This document shows, piece after piece, positions 1 to 8,385 of a DNA stretch of 47,812 nt. The stretch comes from Clostridia bacterium (lineage in GTDB: Bacteria > Bacillota > Clostridia > Oscillospirales > Acutalibacteraceae), in the NCBI GenBank assembly GCA_017435865.1, contig JAFSEF010000079.1:1-47812 (forward strand). Direction: 5' to 3'. A program made the translations under genes and the position numbers. Each line of letters begins with the position of its first letter. Positions within the stretch are counted from its first letter, which is position 1. The notes under the pieces were generated by a model, which made no database searches, was not told the DNA's origin, and worked only from the letters and a program-made list of their open reading frames with translations.

Positions 1-13
1 AGGTGCAACTCCA

Positions 14-202
14 ATGGCAAAATGCGAGATCTGCAACAAGGAACTGAAGTTCGGTATTCAGGTTTCCCACTCCCACAGACGTTCCAACAGAACCTGGAAG
101 CCCAACGTTAAGAGAGTTAAGGCTATCGTCAACGGCACTCCTTGCAGAGTGAACGTTTGCACCCGTTGCCTTCGTTCCGGCAAGGTCACAAGAGCTGTCT
201 GA
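14..202 (+). CDS. rpmB: 50S ribosomal protein L28
   Basis: L28 is a structural protein of the large ribosomal subunit. The 62-residue product is the usual length for the family and begins MAKCEICNK, with paired Cys residues near the start (C4, C7) and again near the end (CTRCLRSGKV), the zinc-ribbon form of L28. It is very basic, as expected for rRNA binding. An AGGTG ribosome binding site lies at bases 1-5, just inside the window edge, so the promoter is not visible. The gene stands alone and is followed by a strong hairpin terminator shared with the convergent toxin gene. Confidence 0.97.
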   Translation: MAKCEICNKELKFGIQVSHSHRRSNRTWKPNVKRVKAIVNGTPCRVNVCTRCLRSGKVTRAV

Positions 203-232
203 GTTTAACACAAAACAAAAAACAGTATAAAG

Positions 233-265
233 AATCCGTCCTCAACATAAGGACGGATTTTTTAT
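233..265 (+). terminator. Rho-independent terminator of rpmB
   Basis: A perfect 9-bp stem (AATCCGTCC at 233-241 with GGACGGATT at 251-259) is followed by a T-rich run. It lies between rpmB and the convergent toxin gene, whose stop codon begins immediately after it. Confidence 0.9.
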
Positions 266-598
266 TTATTCAAATTTTTCAACGAGTCCTTTTACTCTGT
301 GTTCTGCTTCCTTATAAACAAGCTCATCATCCCTGACGGATATCACAATGATTTTCATTGTTTCATTCTGTCGCACCAGACCGTATACCACACGGTATCC
401 GAGATTGCGTAGTTTGATCTTATACAAACCACTTAAATTTGCAACAGCATGATTACCGAGTGGCTTGCCGATTCCGTCCGGCGGCGGCAAAGGACGTTCT
501 GCAGTTTTTTCAATTGCTTTAAGCACCAACTTGCGATTATAAGGATCCAATCGTTTCAGATCTTTCTGTGCTTCTTTTAAATACTCAATCGTCCACAT
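266..598 (-). CDS. RelE/ParE-family toxin of a type II toxin-antitoxin pair
   Basis: Probable mRNA-interferase-like toxin of 110 residues. It starts MWTIEYLKEAQKDLKRLD, continues through the basic KIKLRNLGYRVVYGL strand region and ends in IIVISVRDDELVYKEAEHR, the layout of small RelE-fold toxins. The gene follows its antitoxin by 11 bp on the same strand, with GAGGA just before the ATG. The antitoxin promoter should drive both genes. RelE-type toxins cut mRNA on the ribosome; the exact subfamily (YoeB/Txe or RelE) cannot be settled here. The 3' end abuts the rpmB terminator hairpin. Confidence 0.85.
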   Translation of the reverse strand: MWTIEYLKEAQKDLKRLDPYNRKLVLKAIEKTAERPLPPPDGIGKPLGNHAVANLSGLYKIKLRNLGYRVVYGLVRQNETMKIIVISVRDDELVYKEAEHRVKGLVEKFE

Positions 599-609
599 AT
601 CCTCAGTCC

Positions 610-936
610 TTATTCAATATCCACATCAACATCGGCGAGGTCCTCTTCGGAAATACCCAAAGATTTGAGTATCTGTGCATGAGACAGCGTTTCGGTGGCA
701 TCTTCTTTCGCAAGGCGTTCCTGTGCTTCGTTCAACAGCATATAATCCGCCAACATTTCCATCAGCGATTCATATTGTGCCGGCGACAGGAGCACGCAGG
801 CAGGTTTGTTGTTTTTCATCACAATTTTTGTACCTGTCGATTCCACTTCGTCAAAAATCTTATTTGCTTCCCCTTTATTAAAACGACTGATGGGAACAAT
901 TGTTTTCATCAGCCCCATAACGGACATCTGTTCCAT
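610..936 (-). CDS. Phd/YefM-like antitoxin
   Basis: The 108-residue protein has a Phd/YefM-like N-terminal DNA-binding domain (IVPISRFNKGEANKIFDEV, then IVMKNNKPACVLLSPAQYE at about residues 38-56). Its acidic C-terminal half is of the kind that wraps the partner toxin. It is the first gene of the pair and begins at an ATG preceded by AAAGGAG at 8 bp spacing. Antitoxins of this family repress their own promoter. Here a consensus promoter lies about 45 bp upstream in very AT-rich DNA, but I could not single out an operator with confidence. Confidence 0.85.
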   Translation of the reverse strand: MEQMSVMGLMKTIVPISRFNKGEANKIFDEVESTGTKIVMKNNKPACVLLSPAQYESLMEMLADYMLLNEAQERLAKEDATETLSHAQILKSLGISEEDLADVDVDIE

Positions 937-979
937 ATAAAAACTCCTTTCTTCGTCTTTCTTTATGATCTCCTATTTT

Positions 980-1008
980 ATTATATCCAATATTAATAAA
1001 TATGTCAA
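980..1008 (-). promoter_or_regulatory. Sigma-A promoter of the toxin-antitoxin pair
   Basis: On the minus strand TTGACA (1003-1008), a 17-bp spacer and TATAAT (980-985) form a perfect consensus promoter reading into the antitoxin gene. Confidence 0.85.
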
Positions 1009-1046
1009 TAATTTTGTTGATATATTTATAGATATATTTTCCATAA

Positions 1047-1088
1047 TACAAAAAATAACTGCTGTACCGTTCTCACAGTACAGCAGTT
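1047..1088 (-). terminator. Terminator of the proBA operon
   Basis: An 11-bp perfect stem (1057-1067 with 1078-1088) with a 10-nt loop lies just after the proA stop codon and is followed on the minus strand by a T-rich tract. Confidence 0.9.
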
Positions 1089-1091
1089 TAT

Positions 1092-2336
1092 TTACCTGAC
1101 CTGTCCGTTTCCGCGGATGACAAATTTATAGCTTGTCAATTCCGGCAGACCAACGGGACCTCTTGCATGGAGTTTTTGAGTAGAAATACCGATTTCCGCA
1201 CCGAAACCGAACTCACCGCCATCGGTGAAACGGGTACTTGCGTTTACGTATACGGCAGCGGAATCCACAAGTCGGGTGAACTTTTCGGCATCCGTGATTG
1301 AATTGGTAATGATTGCCTCGCTGTGTCCCGTGGAATATTCCGCAATATGTGCAATGGCTTCGTCGGTACTGTCAACCACCTTGACGGAAATTTTGTAATC
1401 AAGATATTCCGTTGCCCAGTCTTCTTCGCTTGCAGGGAGTGCATCGGCGAGAATGCCGCAAGCGGTTTCGTCACCGTACATAATCACATTCTTCTCTGCC
1501 AGTTTTGCAGCAATGGCAGGAAGCACGGTGTTGACTGCATCACGGTGAATAAGCAGGCTTTCGCAGGCGTTGCAGACAGAAACACGCGAGCATTTTGCGT
1601 TGAACACAATGTCCGTCGCCATCTGCACATCGGCACTTGCATCCACATAAACATGGCAGTTGCCAACACCTGTCTGAATCACAGGTACGCTTGCATTTTC
1701 AACAACGGAACGGATGAGTCCCGCACCGCCACGGGGAAGAAGTACGTCTACATAGTCATTCATACGCATCAGCTGTGTGGCGGTTTCACGGGAAGTGTCT
1801 TCGACAAGCTGAATACAATCTGCAGGCAAGCCTGCACTTTCCACACTTTTACGCATGGAATTGACAATGGCAGTGTTGGAGAAAATAGCTTCCTTGCCGC
1901 CTCTGAGAATAACAGTATTGCCCGATTTCAGGCAAAGTGCTGCGGCATCCGCGGTAACATTGGGTCTTGCCTCAAAAATAACGGCAATAACACCAAGCGG
2001 CACGCTGACCCTTGTCAGCTGCAAGCCGTTGGGAAGCAAAGTGCCGTCGCTGACTTTGCCGACGGGATCATCAAGGTTGATGATTTTCTCGACCGCTGCA
2101 GCAATGCCTTCAATGCGTTGTTCATTGAGTGCCAGACGGTCAAGCATGGATTCGCTCATGCCGTTGGCTTTGGCATTTTCAAGATCTTTTTTATTTTCGG
2201 CAATGATCATTTCGCAATCCGTACGCAATCCTTTTGCAACAGCTGCGAGGGCTTTGTTCTTGTCGCTGCTGCCTGCCGCACCGAGAAGAACAGCCGCTTT
2301 TTTTGCATTTTTACCGAGTTGAATAAGTTCAGTCAT
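1092..2336 (-). CDS. proA: Gamma-glutamyl phosphate reductase
   Basis: ProA reduces gamma-glutamyl phosphate to glutamate semialdehyde with NADPH, the second step of proline synthesis in the cytosol. The 414-residue protein has the family's full length. It shows the nucleotide-site stretch VIFEARPNVTADAAALCLKS, the glycine loop LPRGGAGLI and the catalytic-cysteine region SVCNACESLL. The C-terminal HARGPVGLPELTSYK motif is diagnostic for ProA. It follows proB by 9 bp on the same strand and the pair ends at a strong terminator. Nothing is missing or unusual. Confidence 0.97.
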   Translation of the reverse strand: MTELIQLGKNAKKAAVLLGAAGSSDKNKALAAVAKGLRTDCEMIIAENKKDLENAKANGMSESMLDRLALNEQRIEGIAAAVEKIINLDDPVGKVSDGTLLPNGLQLTRVSVPLGVIAVIFEARPNVTADAAALCLKSGNTVILRGGKEAIFSNTAIVNSMRKSVESAGLPADCIQLVEDTSRETATQLMRMNDYVDVLLPRGGAGLIRSVVENASVPVIQTGVGNCHVYVDASADVQMATDIVFNAKCSRVSVCNACESLLIHRDAVNTVLPAIAAKLAEKNVIMYGDETACGILADALPASEEDWATEYLDYKISVKVVDSTDEAIAHIAEYSTGHSEAIITNSITDAEKFTRLVDSAAVYVNASTRFTDGGEFGFGAEIGISTQKLHARGPVGLPELTSYKFVIRGNGQVR

Positions 2337-2345
2337 ACGTTCACC

Positions 2346-3134
2346 TTATTTCTGTGCTTTGAAAAGTGTACCGATGGAATGTCCGTCGGTCAGTTTGTAA
2401 AGGTCGGTCGGATCGGCACCATTCATTATGACAGTGTTGATACCGGCTTCGGTGGTCAGCTTTGCAGCGGCAATTTTGGTAGCCATACCGCCCGTACCGC
2501 GTTTTGTACCCGAACCGCCCGCCACCGCTTCGATTTCGGGTGTGATAACGGGCACGACGGGAATGAGCATTGCATCTTCATCCGTCTGGGGATTCGCGGA
2601 AAACAGACCGTCAATATCCGACAGAATAACAAGTGCATCCGCACCGATGAGCTTTGCAACAATGGCAGAGAGCATATCGTTGTCGCCGTAAACAATTTCT
2701 TCAACAGCCACCGAGTCATTCTCGTTGACAATGGGAATGGCACCGAAGTCGAGCAGCTTACGGAATGTGTTGATCAGATTTTCTCTGCGTTCATCGTTTT
2801 CGACATCGCTCTTTGTAATCAGAAGCTGTCCAATGGTGTGACCGTATTCGGAAAACAGCTTGTCATACATAAACATCAGCTCACACTGACCGACACAGGC
2901 GGCTGCCTGTCTGCCGGGTGTGTCTGCAGGTTTTTCGGCAAGTCCGAGCTTACCGACCCCGACACCGATGGCCCCTGAAGACACAAGCACAATCTGCCTG
3001 CCTGCATTCTGCAGATCGCTGAGCACACTTGCAAGCTTTGCCATGCGGCGGATGTTGGTTTTACCCGTATCATAGGTCAACGTGGATGTTCCGACCTTGA
3101 TAACAATACATTTTGCATCTTTCAATGAAGTCAT
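2346..3134 (-). CDS. proB: Glutamate 5-kinase, short form without PUA domain
   Basis: ProB phosphorylates glutamate to gamma-glutamyl phosphate, the first step of proline synthesis. The chosen ATG (MTSLKDAKCIVIKVGTSTLT) follows AGAGGAG at about 7 bp. A 16-residue upstream extension is possible but has no ribosome binding site. The 262 residues cover only the amino-acid kinase domain: KVGTSTL phosphate loop, VSSGAIGVGVGKL, NENDSVA and GTGGMATKIAAA. The C-terminal PUA domain of the E. coli enzyme is absent, as in many Firmicutes. ProB is usually feedback-inhibited by proline. It is the first gene of the proBA operon. Confidence 0.95.
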   Translation of the reverse strand: MTSLKDAKCIVIKVGTSTLTYDTGKTNIRRMAKLASVLSDLQNAGRQIVLVSSGAIGVGVGKLGLAEKPADTPGRQAAACVGQCELMFMYDKLFSEYGHTIGQLLITKSDVENDERRENLINTFRKLLDFGAIPIVNENDSVAVEEIVYGDNDMLSAIVAKLIGADALVILSDIDGLFSANPQTDEDAMLIPVVPVITPEIEAVAGGSGTKRGTGGMATKIAAAKLTTEAGINTVIMNGADPTDLYKLTDGHSIGTLFKAQK

Positions 3135-3172
3135 GATTACTCCTCTTTCTGACTGCATCATTATAATTAAGT

Positions 3173-3201
3173 AATATATCATGATTCTTTTTATAATGCA
3201 A
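3173..3201 (-). promoter_or_regulatory. Candidate proBA promoter
   Basis: On the minus strand TTGCAT (3196-3201), a 17-bp spacer and TATATT (3173-3178) sit about 40 bp upstream of proB. A second TATAAT (3160-3165) is closer but has no good -35 box. Confidence 0.5.
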
Positions 3202-3228
3202 GAAAAATATAATATTACCGTTCCCCTA

Positions 3229-3257
3229 TTGCAAATAAAGAAATAAATTGATATAAT
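3229..3257 (+). promoter_or_regulatory. Promoter of the exonuclease III operon
   Basis: TTGCAA (3229-3234), a 17-bp spacer and TATAAT (3252-3257) lie 21 bp upstream of the exonuclease start codon. Confidence 0.75.
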
Positions 3258-3278
3258 GTTTTTCTCAGGAGGTGTATT

Positions 3279-4046
3279 ATGCTTAAGTTTATTTCGTGGA
3301 ATGTCAACGGTTTGCGTGCCGTTGTAGGTAAAGATATTTTTGTCCCCGCTTTCAATGAACTTGATGCGGATTTTTTCTGTCTGCAGGAAACCAAAATGCA
3401 GGCAGGTCAGCTCGATTTAAGCTTTGACGGTTACACTTCATATTGGAATTATGCGGAAAAAAAGGGATATTCGGGTACTGCCATATTTGCAAAAGTGCCC
3501 GCCTTGTCCGTCACCTACGGATTGGGTATTGAGGAACACGACAAGGAAGGCAGAGTCATCACCCTCGAATATGAAAACTTTTACCTTGTGACCGTATATA
3601 CCCCCAATGCCAAGGAAGATCTTTCAAGACTTGCTTACCGTCAGGAATGGGAGGATGCCTTCCGTACCCACATCATGGCACTCGACAGCAAAAAGCCCGT
3701 CATTTTCTGTGGCGACCTGAACGTTGCACACAAGGAAATTGACCTGAAGAATCCGAAACCCAACCGCGGTAAAGCAGGTTTTACGGATGAAGAAAGAGAA
3801 AAGTTCTCGGTGCTGCTTGACAGCGGATTTACCGACACCTTCCGTTATTTTGAACCCGAAACCACGGGAGCCTATTCCTGGTGGAGTTACCGTTACAAAG
3901 CAAGAGAAAACAACGCTGGATGGAGAATTGACTATTTTGTCACATCCGACCGTCTGCGTGACAAGCTCTGCGGAGCATCCATACACAACGAAATATTCGG
4001 TTCCGACCATTGCCCGGTGGAACTGCTTGTGAATATTGATTATTAA
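3279..4046 (+). CDS. exoA: Exodeoxyribonuclease III / AP endonuclease
   Basis: This is a base-excision-repair nuclease that cuts 5' of abasic sites and trims 3' ends. The 255-residue length fits the ExoIII/ExoA family. The active-site landmarks appear in order: WNVNGLR, CLQETKMQ (metal-binding Glu), YTPNA, FCGDLNVAH (catalytic DLN) and a C-terminal FGSDHCPVEL (catalytic SDH). The start ATG has CAGGAGG at 8 bp. It is the first gene of a plus-strand run with plsC and an amidohydrolase, 18 bp and 25 bp apart; the three functions are not obviously linked. Confidence 0.95.
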   Translation: MLKFISWNVNGLRAVVGKDIFVPAFNELDADFFCLQETKMQAGQLDLSFDGYTSYWNYAEKKGYSGTAIFAKVPALSVTYGLGIEEHDKEGRVITLEYENFYLVTVYTPNAKEDLSRLAYRQEWEDAFRTHIMALDSKKPVIFCGDLNVAHKEIDLKNPKPNRGKAGFTDEEREKFSVLLDSGFTDTFRYFEPETTGAYSWWSYRYKARENNAGWRIDYFVTSDRLRDKLCGASIHNEIFGSDHCPVELLVNIDY

Positions 4047-4064
4047 TGCAGGAGTGAACAAAAC

Positions 4065-4820
4065 ATGACAAAAAAAACATTTGGCTGGATGGTCGGTCTT
4101 TGCACCTGGCTGTTCAAATTCGAGGGCTATTCTTACAAAGCAAGAGCTCTTCGCAACGCAGGAAAGAAAAAAGAATTTGACGATTATGTTGAAAAAAAGG
4201 TCAACATGCTTTCCGATGCAGTCGAAAAAAAAGCAGGCCTTACTTACACCGTTGAAGGCATTGAAAACATTCCCTCCTCGGGTCCTGTTGTGTATGCCTG
4301 TAACCATCAGAGCATTTTTGACACCACCGTCGTGGTTCGCGTATCCCGCGATCTCCCCGGCTTCATCATGAAACATCAGCTTCGCATGATTCCGCTGACA
4401 AGGCTGTGGTTCTCCTTCTTTGACTGCGTGTATGTCAACCGCAAAGACAAGGAATCTTCGCACAAGGCCTATGAAACCAGCGTTGAAAATTTAAAGAACG
4501 GCAGAAGCATGGCAATCTTCATGGAAGGCACACGCAGCCGTGACGAAAAACACAAGCTCGGCAAATTCAAGACCGGTGCATTCCGCATGGCTATGGAAGC
4601 CGGTGTTCCGATTGTTCCCGTTATCATCTGCGGCACATCCAAAGCATTTGAAGACACAGGCGAAATTGAATCCTGTATCGGCAAGGTCAAGGTCCTCAAA
4701 CCCGTGAGCGTTCCGAAGATGGACTTTGACGATCTGGAAGACTTCATTGAAGATTTCAGAGAGAAGTATGAAGACGAATACGAAGACATTTTTGAGGAAG
4801 TCGAAAAGCTGAACAAATAA
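4065..4820 (+). CDS. plsC: 1-acyl-sn-glycerol-3-phosphate acyltransferase
   Basis: PlsC acylates lysophosphatidate to phosphatidate in phospholipid synthesis at the cytoplasmic membrane. The 251-residue protein has the acyltransferase HX4D motif (NHQSIFD, H81 and D86), the second block PLTRLWFSFFDCVYVNR, the glycerophosphate-binding FMEGTRSRD (E154-R157) and VPIVPVIICGT. A short hydrophobic N-terminal stretch (FGWMVGLCTWLFKF) may anchor it to the membrane. The C-terminal end is strongly acidic with many Asp and Glu. AGGAGTG lies upstream of the ATG. Confidence 0.93.
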   Translation: MTKKTFGWMVGLCTWLFKFEGYSYKARALRNAGKKKEFDDYVEKKVNMLSDAVEKKAGLTYTVEGIENIPSSGPVVYACNHQSIFDTTVVVRVSRDLPGFIMKHQLRMIPLTRLWFSFFDCVYVNRKDKESSHKAYETSVENLKNGRSMAIFMEGTRSRDEKHKLGKFKTGAFRMAMEAGVPIVPVIICGTSKAFEDTGEIESCIGKVKVLKPVSVPKMDFDDLEDFIEDFREKYEDEYEDIFEEVEKLNK

Positions 4821-4845
4821 ATTTTTCATTCAAGGAGGCAGTAAC

Positions 4846-5670
4846 ATGGCTTACAAACTCTTTGCAAACCATTGTCATGTGTTCCCCGACGGAGCCAAGG
4901 ACAACGCACAGATCCGCAACTTAAAAAAGCTCATGGCTGACTGCGGCATTGAAAAGGCTGTCTGCTTTACCTGTTTTCAGGATCAGTATGACCGCTGCGG
5001 TGTCCCGGGTGATCCGAACACATGGCTGTATAACGAAATCAAGGACGATCCGTCCCTGATCGGTTTCGGAACGGTCAATTTTGAACGCGACGACATCACC
5101 GAACAGGTCGAATACATCGCATCCCTCGGATTCAAGGGCATCAAGATCCATCCTGCCTATCAGGAAGTCAACATCATGGGCGAAAAAGCCTGTCTTGTTT
5201 ATGAAAAAGCACAGGAGCTCGGTCTGTTCCTTTCGTTCCACACGGGATTGCACTGGCACCGTCTTGCCGACTACAATGTGCTTTTGTTTGACGAAGTGGC
5301 ATGGCATTATCCGCGTCTTCGGTTCAGCATGGAACACATCGGCGGCTATCATTTTTTCCGTGATGCACTTGCTGTTATCTGCAACAACCGTCGTGCTGCC
5401 GAATATCCGACCGTTTATGCAGGCTGGACGAGTGTCGGCGAAGAAGATGAAGAAATTCAGGGCGGCTGGCACCTGTCCGACATCGAACTGCGTACGGTTA
5501 TCAAGCAAACAGGCAACGAACGCAGCACATTCGGTCTTGATTTTCCTTATAATGATACGGAAGACACAAAGCGGTTCATCAACCGCATCCTGAATATGGA
5601 CATTCCCGAAGAAGCAAAAGAAGGTATTCTCGGCAAAAACCTTGCCGATGCACTGGGAATCGAACTGTAG
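4846..5670 (+). CDS. Amidohydrolase-2 family metal-dependent hydrolase
   Basis: This is a TIM-barrel hydrolase of 274 residues, probably metal-dependent. The N-terminal FANHCHVFPD supplies an HxH pair (H9, H11). Later come GIKIHPAY, FHTGLHWH and MEHIGGYHFF, with further candidate histidine ligands, and GLDFPYNDTEDT near the C-terminus with the Asp expected in the PF04909 family. Members hydrolyse or decarboxylate many substrates, so the reaction cannot be assigned. It is the last gene of the exonuclease-plsC run, with AAGGAGG before the ATG and a strong terminator after the stop. Confidence 0.82.
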   Translation: MAYKLFANHCHVFPDGAKDNAQIRNLKKLMADCGIEKAVCFTCFQDQYDRCGVPGDPNTWLYNEIKDDPSLIGFGTVNFERDDITEQVEYIASLGFKGIKIHPAYQEVNIMGEKACLVYEKAQELGLFLSFHTGLHWHRLADYNVLLFDEVAWHYPRLRFSMEHIGGYHFFRDALAVICNNRRAAEYPTVYAGWTSVGEEDEEIQGGWHLSDIELRTVIKQTGNERSTFGLDFPYNDTEDTKRFINRILNMDIPEEAKEGILGKNLADALGIEL

Positions 5671-5680
5671 ACACAAAATA

Positions 5681-5721
5681 AAAAGTGCTTTCACCTGCTC
5701 AAAAAGGGTGAAAGCACTTTT
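5681..5721. terminator. Bidirectional terminator with 15-bp stem
   Basis: A perfect 15-bp stem (5681-5695 with 5707-5721) has T-runs on both strands and separates the convergent amidohydrolase and SGNH hydrolase genes. The stem core GTGCTTTCAC recurs almost unchanged in two other terminators in this window (near 36.28 and 37.17 kb). Confidence 0.93.
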
Positions 5722-5736
5722 GTTTTTCAGTCTGTC

Positions 5737-6597
5737 TTACAGCGGCATAACAAGACGGGATGCCACAAAATCATACAGCATTCCGAGGAAGTTGAAAATC
5801 TCTGCATAGACGTGCAGGATGCCGGAGAAGAATGCGGAAATCTGAAAATCCTGTCCGGCAGTGGTGATCACAGGTTCAGCAGTTTCGCCAAGAGAAAGAC
5901 CTACGAGTGTTTCCAGAACGGCAACGGCGATTTTTTCATTTCCCAAAGCGGAAGGATGAATACCGTCATCGGCAAAATTGTCCATGGTATCACTCAGAGC
6001 CGTTGCAACATCGACGATCACGATTTCGCCGGGATTTTCCTGTGCATAGCGGTACATCTGGTCATTCAGGCGGTCAGCTCCCTGCTGATAGACATCTCTG
6101 AGATGCCCTGTCTGCGGATTGTAAATGGTCTGCATAAGCACCACAGCATCAGCATTGTTCTCATTGATAATATCCATGACAGCGGAAAATTCGGTATAGA
6201 AATTGTCGGCAATGGCATCAAATTCGGAATAATCCTTTTTGACAAGTGCTTCAAACATCAGACCGATGAGATTGTTGGTCAGAAAGTTGTTGCCGCCGAT
6301 GGAAATGCTGATAACATCCGCATTTTTCACATCGTTGAGAACGGATTCGTCTGCAAGACGGTTGAGCAGATTGCGTGTGGTGTGACCGGGAACGGAATGG
6401 TTTGCATAGGTATAGCCGTTGGTATCGGCAACGATTTTGCCGTAGCAGGCATCAACGGGATTCACAAGACCCGAACCGTATGCAATGGAGTCACCCAGAA
6501 CCACATAGTGAAGACTCGTTTCTTCCGCTGCAGCTCCGACAGCAAAACAGCTGCAAAGAAGCAAAACACTCAACAATACCGACAATACTTTTTTCAT
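5737..6597 (-). CDS. Secreted SGNH/GDSL-family hydrolase
   Basis: This is a predicted exported esterase or lipase of 286 residues. Residues 1-24 form a signal peptide (KK, long hydrophobic core, then VGAAAEE). A Cys pair in LLCSC could act as a weak lipobox, so a lipoprotein is possible. The SGNH blocks are present: VLGDSIAYG (nucleophile S37), GGNN (G101, N103) and DDGIHPS (D211, H214). The C-terminal 30 residues are hydrophobic. It has its own consensus promoter and CGGAGGA ribosome binding site and is monocistronic. The substrate is unknown; acyl groups on polysaccharide or lipid are typical targets. Confidence 0.88.
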   Translation of the reverse strand: MKKVLSVLLSVLLLCSCFAVGAAAEETSLHYVVLGDSIAYGSGLVNPVDACYGKIVADTNGYTYANHSVPGHTTRNLLNRLADESVLNDVKNADVISISIGGNNFLTNNLIGLMFEALVKKDYSEFDAIADNFYTEFSAVMDIINENNADAVVLMQTIYNPQTGHLRDVYQQGADRLNDQMYRYAQENPGEIVIVDVATALSDTMDNFADDGIHPSALGNEKIAVAVLETLVGLSLGETAEPVITTAGQDFQISAFFSGILHVYAEIFNFLGMLYDFVASRLVMPL

Positions 6598-6624
6598 ATC
6601 TTTGTTCCTCCGTTTTTTTGTTTT

Positions 6625-6653
6625 ATTATACTGCTCATTTTTCCGAATTGCAA
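6625..6653 (-). promoter_or_regulatory. Promoter of the SGNH hydrolase gene
   Basis: On the minus strand TTGCAA (6648-6653), a 17-bp spacer and TATAAT (6625-6630) lie 27 bp upstream of the start codon. Confidence 0.8.
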
Positions 6654-6699
6654 TAATAAATCTGTATAAATTTTAATTTTTACTTGCAGACAAAAGCGG

Positions 6700-6728
6700 T
6701 TGCACTTCCGAAATAAAACTGTTATAAT
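6700..6728 (+). promoter_or_regulatory. Promoter of the nucleotidase-peptidase operon
   Basis: TTGCAC (6700-6705), a 17-bp spacer and TATAAT (6723-6728) lie 32 bp upstream of the first gene of a five-gene plus-strand run. Confidence 0.8.
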
Positions 6729-6760
6729 ATTTTAATATTCTTTTTAAGGAGACTTGATTT

Positions 6761-7342
6761 ATGGCAAGCAAGTTTTTTGCTCTGTTTTCAAGAATGAAAT
6801 ACATCAACCGTTGGGCACTCATGCGTAACACCGCCCCCGAGAGTCTTTCGCAGCATTCTCTGGAAGTGGCAGCGTTTGCACACGCACTGGCAATCATCGG
6901 CAACCGTCGCCTCGGCAAAAATTATAATGCCGAACGTGCGGCACTGCTCGGTATTTACCACGATATGCCCGAAATCATCACGGGTGATATGCCCACCCCT
7001 GTCAAATATTTCAGCAAAGAAATCCGTTCTGCATTCGGTGCTGTGGAAAAAGTATCACAAGAACGCCTGCTTTCTGCTTTGCCCGAAGACCTCAGGAATG
7101 ATTTTTACCCGCTTCTTACGGAGGATGATGACCGCGATCTTCTGAAACTGGTCAAAGCGGCAGACAAGCTTTCTGCCCTTGTCAAATGTATTGAAGAACG
7201 CAAAGCCGGCAACTCGGAATTTTCGGGAGCAGAAAAAAGCACCCTTGCGGCCATTGAAAAAATGGATGTACCGGAAGTCAGAATTTTCATGGACGAATTT
7301 ATGGATGCTTATGAACATACACTGGATGAACTGAGCGAATAA
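6761..7342 (+). CDS. YfbR-like HD-domain 5'-deoxynucleotidase
   Basis: Members of this HD phosphohydrolase family dephosphorylate deoxynucleoside 5'-monophosphates. The 193-residue protein carries all metal ligands in the spacing of E. coli YfbR: H32 in SQHSLEVA, H67-D68 in GIYHDMPEI and D135 in KAADKLSAL. The GDMPTPVKY stretch is typical of YfbR. AAGGAGA precedes the ATG. It heads a plus-strand operon and ends 14 bp before the first M42 peptidase gene. A role in nucleotide-pool cleaning is likely by family, not shown here. Confidence 0.9.
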   Translation: MASKFFALFSRMKYINRWALMRNTAPESLSQHSLEVAAFAHALAIIGNRRLGKNYNAERAALLGIYHDMPEIITGDMPTPVKYFSKEIRSAFGAVEKVSQERLLSALPEDLRNDFYPLLTEDDDRDLLKLVKAADKLSALVKCIEERKAGNSEFSGAEKSTLAAIEKMDVPEVRIFMDEFMDAYEHTLDELSE

Positions 7343-7356
7343 GGAGGTAAAAACAG

Positions 7357-8385
7357 ATGGATATGATTCATTCTCTTCGCCGCCTTTGCACCGCTGTCGG
7401 TGTTTCGGGCGACGAATCGCAGGCAGCAGCAGTTGCAAAAGAGCTGCTGAGTGAATATACAAATGATATTACGACCGATGCACTCGGCAGCGTCATCGGC
7501 AGAATCGGTAACAGCGGACCGCGTATCATGCTCGAAGCACATCTTGACCAGATCGGACTCATCGTCACGGCGGTGGACGAAAAAACAGGTTTTGTCCGCT
7601 TTGACCGTTGCGGCGGTTCGGATATCCGTGTCATGGCAGCAGAGCGTGTGACAATCCACGGCACAAAGGACATTCCTGCGGTCATTGTCAGTACCCCTCC
7701 GCATCTGCTCGACAAAGCAGACGAAAACAAGGCACTGCCTTTTGACAAGCTGACCGCCGACACGGGACTTTCCCCCGAAAAAGTCATGCAATACATTCAT
7801 CCCGGTGACCGCATCACCGTCAATCCCCGTTTTGAAACACTTCGCAATGACCGCGTCTGTGCTTCGTTTTCTGATGACAGAGGAGGTGTGCTTGCGGTTC
7901 TGCGTGCACTGGATATTCTCAAAGATAAGAATCACGGTTGTCAGATCGTTGCCGTGTTTGCTTCGCAGGAAGAAACAGGCGGCAGCGGTGCAAAGACCGC
8001 CGCATTCGGTGTGCAGGCAGAAGAAGCCATTGCCGTGGATGTCAGTTTTGCGGCTGCACCCGACACTTCGGGCATTTACTGTAAGCTCGGAAAAGGCACA
8101 ACGATCTGCTTTGCACCGGGTCTGAGCAAAGAAATGAGCAACACCCTTGTTTCGCTTGCCAAAGAAAATGATATTTCCTATCAGGTCGAAGTGGCAGGCA
8201 GAAGCACGGGTACGGATGCCGACGACATCGCTGTTTCCCGTTGCGGTGTCAGAACGGCACTTCTGAGTCTGCCGCAGAGAAATATGCACACGGCAGTTGA
8301 AATGGTTGACATGAAAGACATTGAAGCCACAGCACAGCTGATGGCAGCGTATGTAATGAAGAAAGGAGATGCAAGCAATGACTGA
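7357..8385 (+). CDS. M42-family metallo-aminopeptidase (first of two)
   Basis: This is a cytosolic di-metal aminopeptidase or related deacylase of 342 residues. Metal-site motifs: MLEAHLDQIG (H62, D64), SDDRGG (D173-D174), SQEETGG (E205, E206), AIAVDVS (D228) and RNMHTAVE (H311). The M42 family forms tetrahedral dodecamers that trim peptides. It overlaps the next gene, a paralogue, by 8 bp. Compared with the second copy it keeps Asp at the fourth ligand and has MHTAVE instead of IHSGSS at the last, so the two probably differ in specificity. Confidence 0.9.
   Translation: MDMIHSLRRLCTAVGVSGDESQAAAVAKELLSEYTNDITTDALGSVIGRIGNSGPRIMLEAHLDQIGLIVTAVDEKTGFVRFDRCGGSDIRVMAAERVTIHGTKDIPAVIVSTPPHLLDKADENKALPFDKLTADTGLSPEKVMQYIHPGDRITVNPRFETLRNDRVCASFSDDRGGVLAVLRALDILKDKNHGCQIVAVFASQEETGGSGAKTAAFGVQAEEAIAVDVSFAAAPDTSGIYCKLGKGTTICFAPGLSKEMSNTLVSLAKENDISYQVEVAGRSTGTDADDIAVSRCGVRTALLSLPQRNMHTAVEMVDMKDIEATAQLMAAYVMKKGDASND

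Noticed and set aside
1323-2978. 551-codon plus-strand reading frame over proBA
   Set aside because: Shadow of two clearly real genes, with nonsensical composition.
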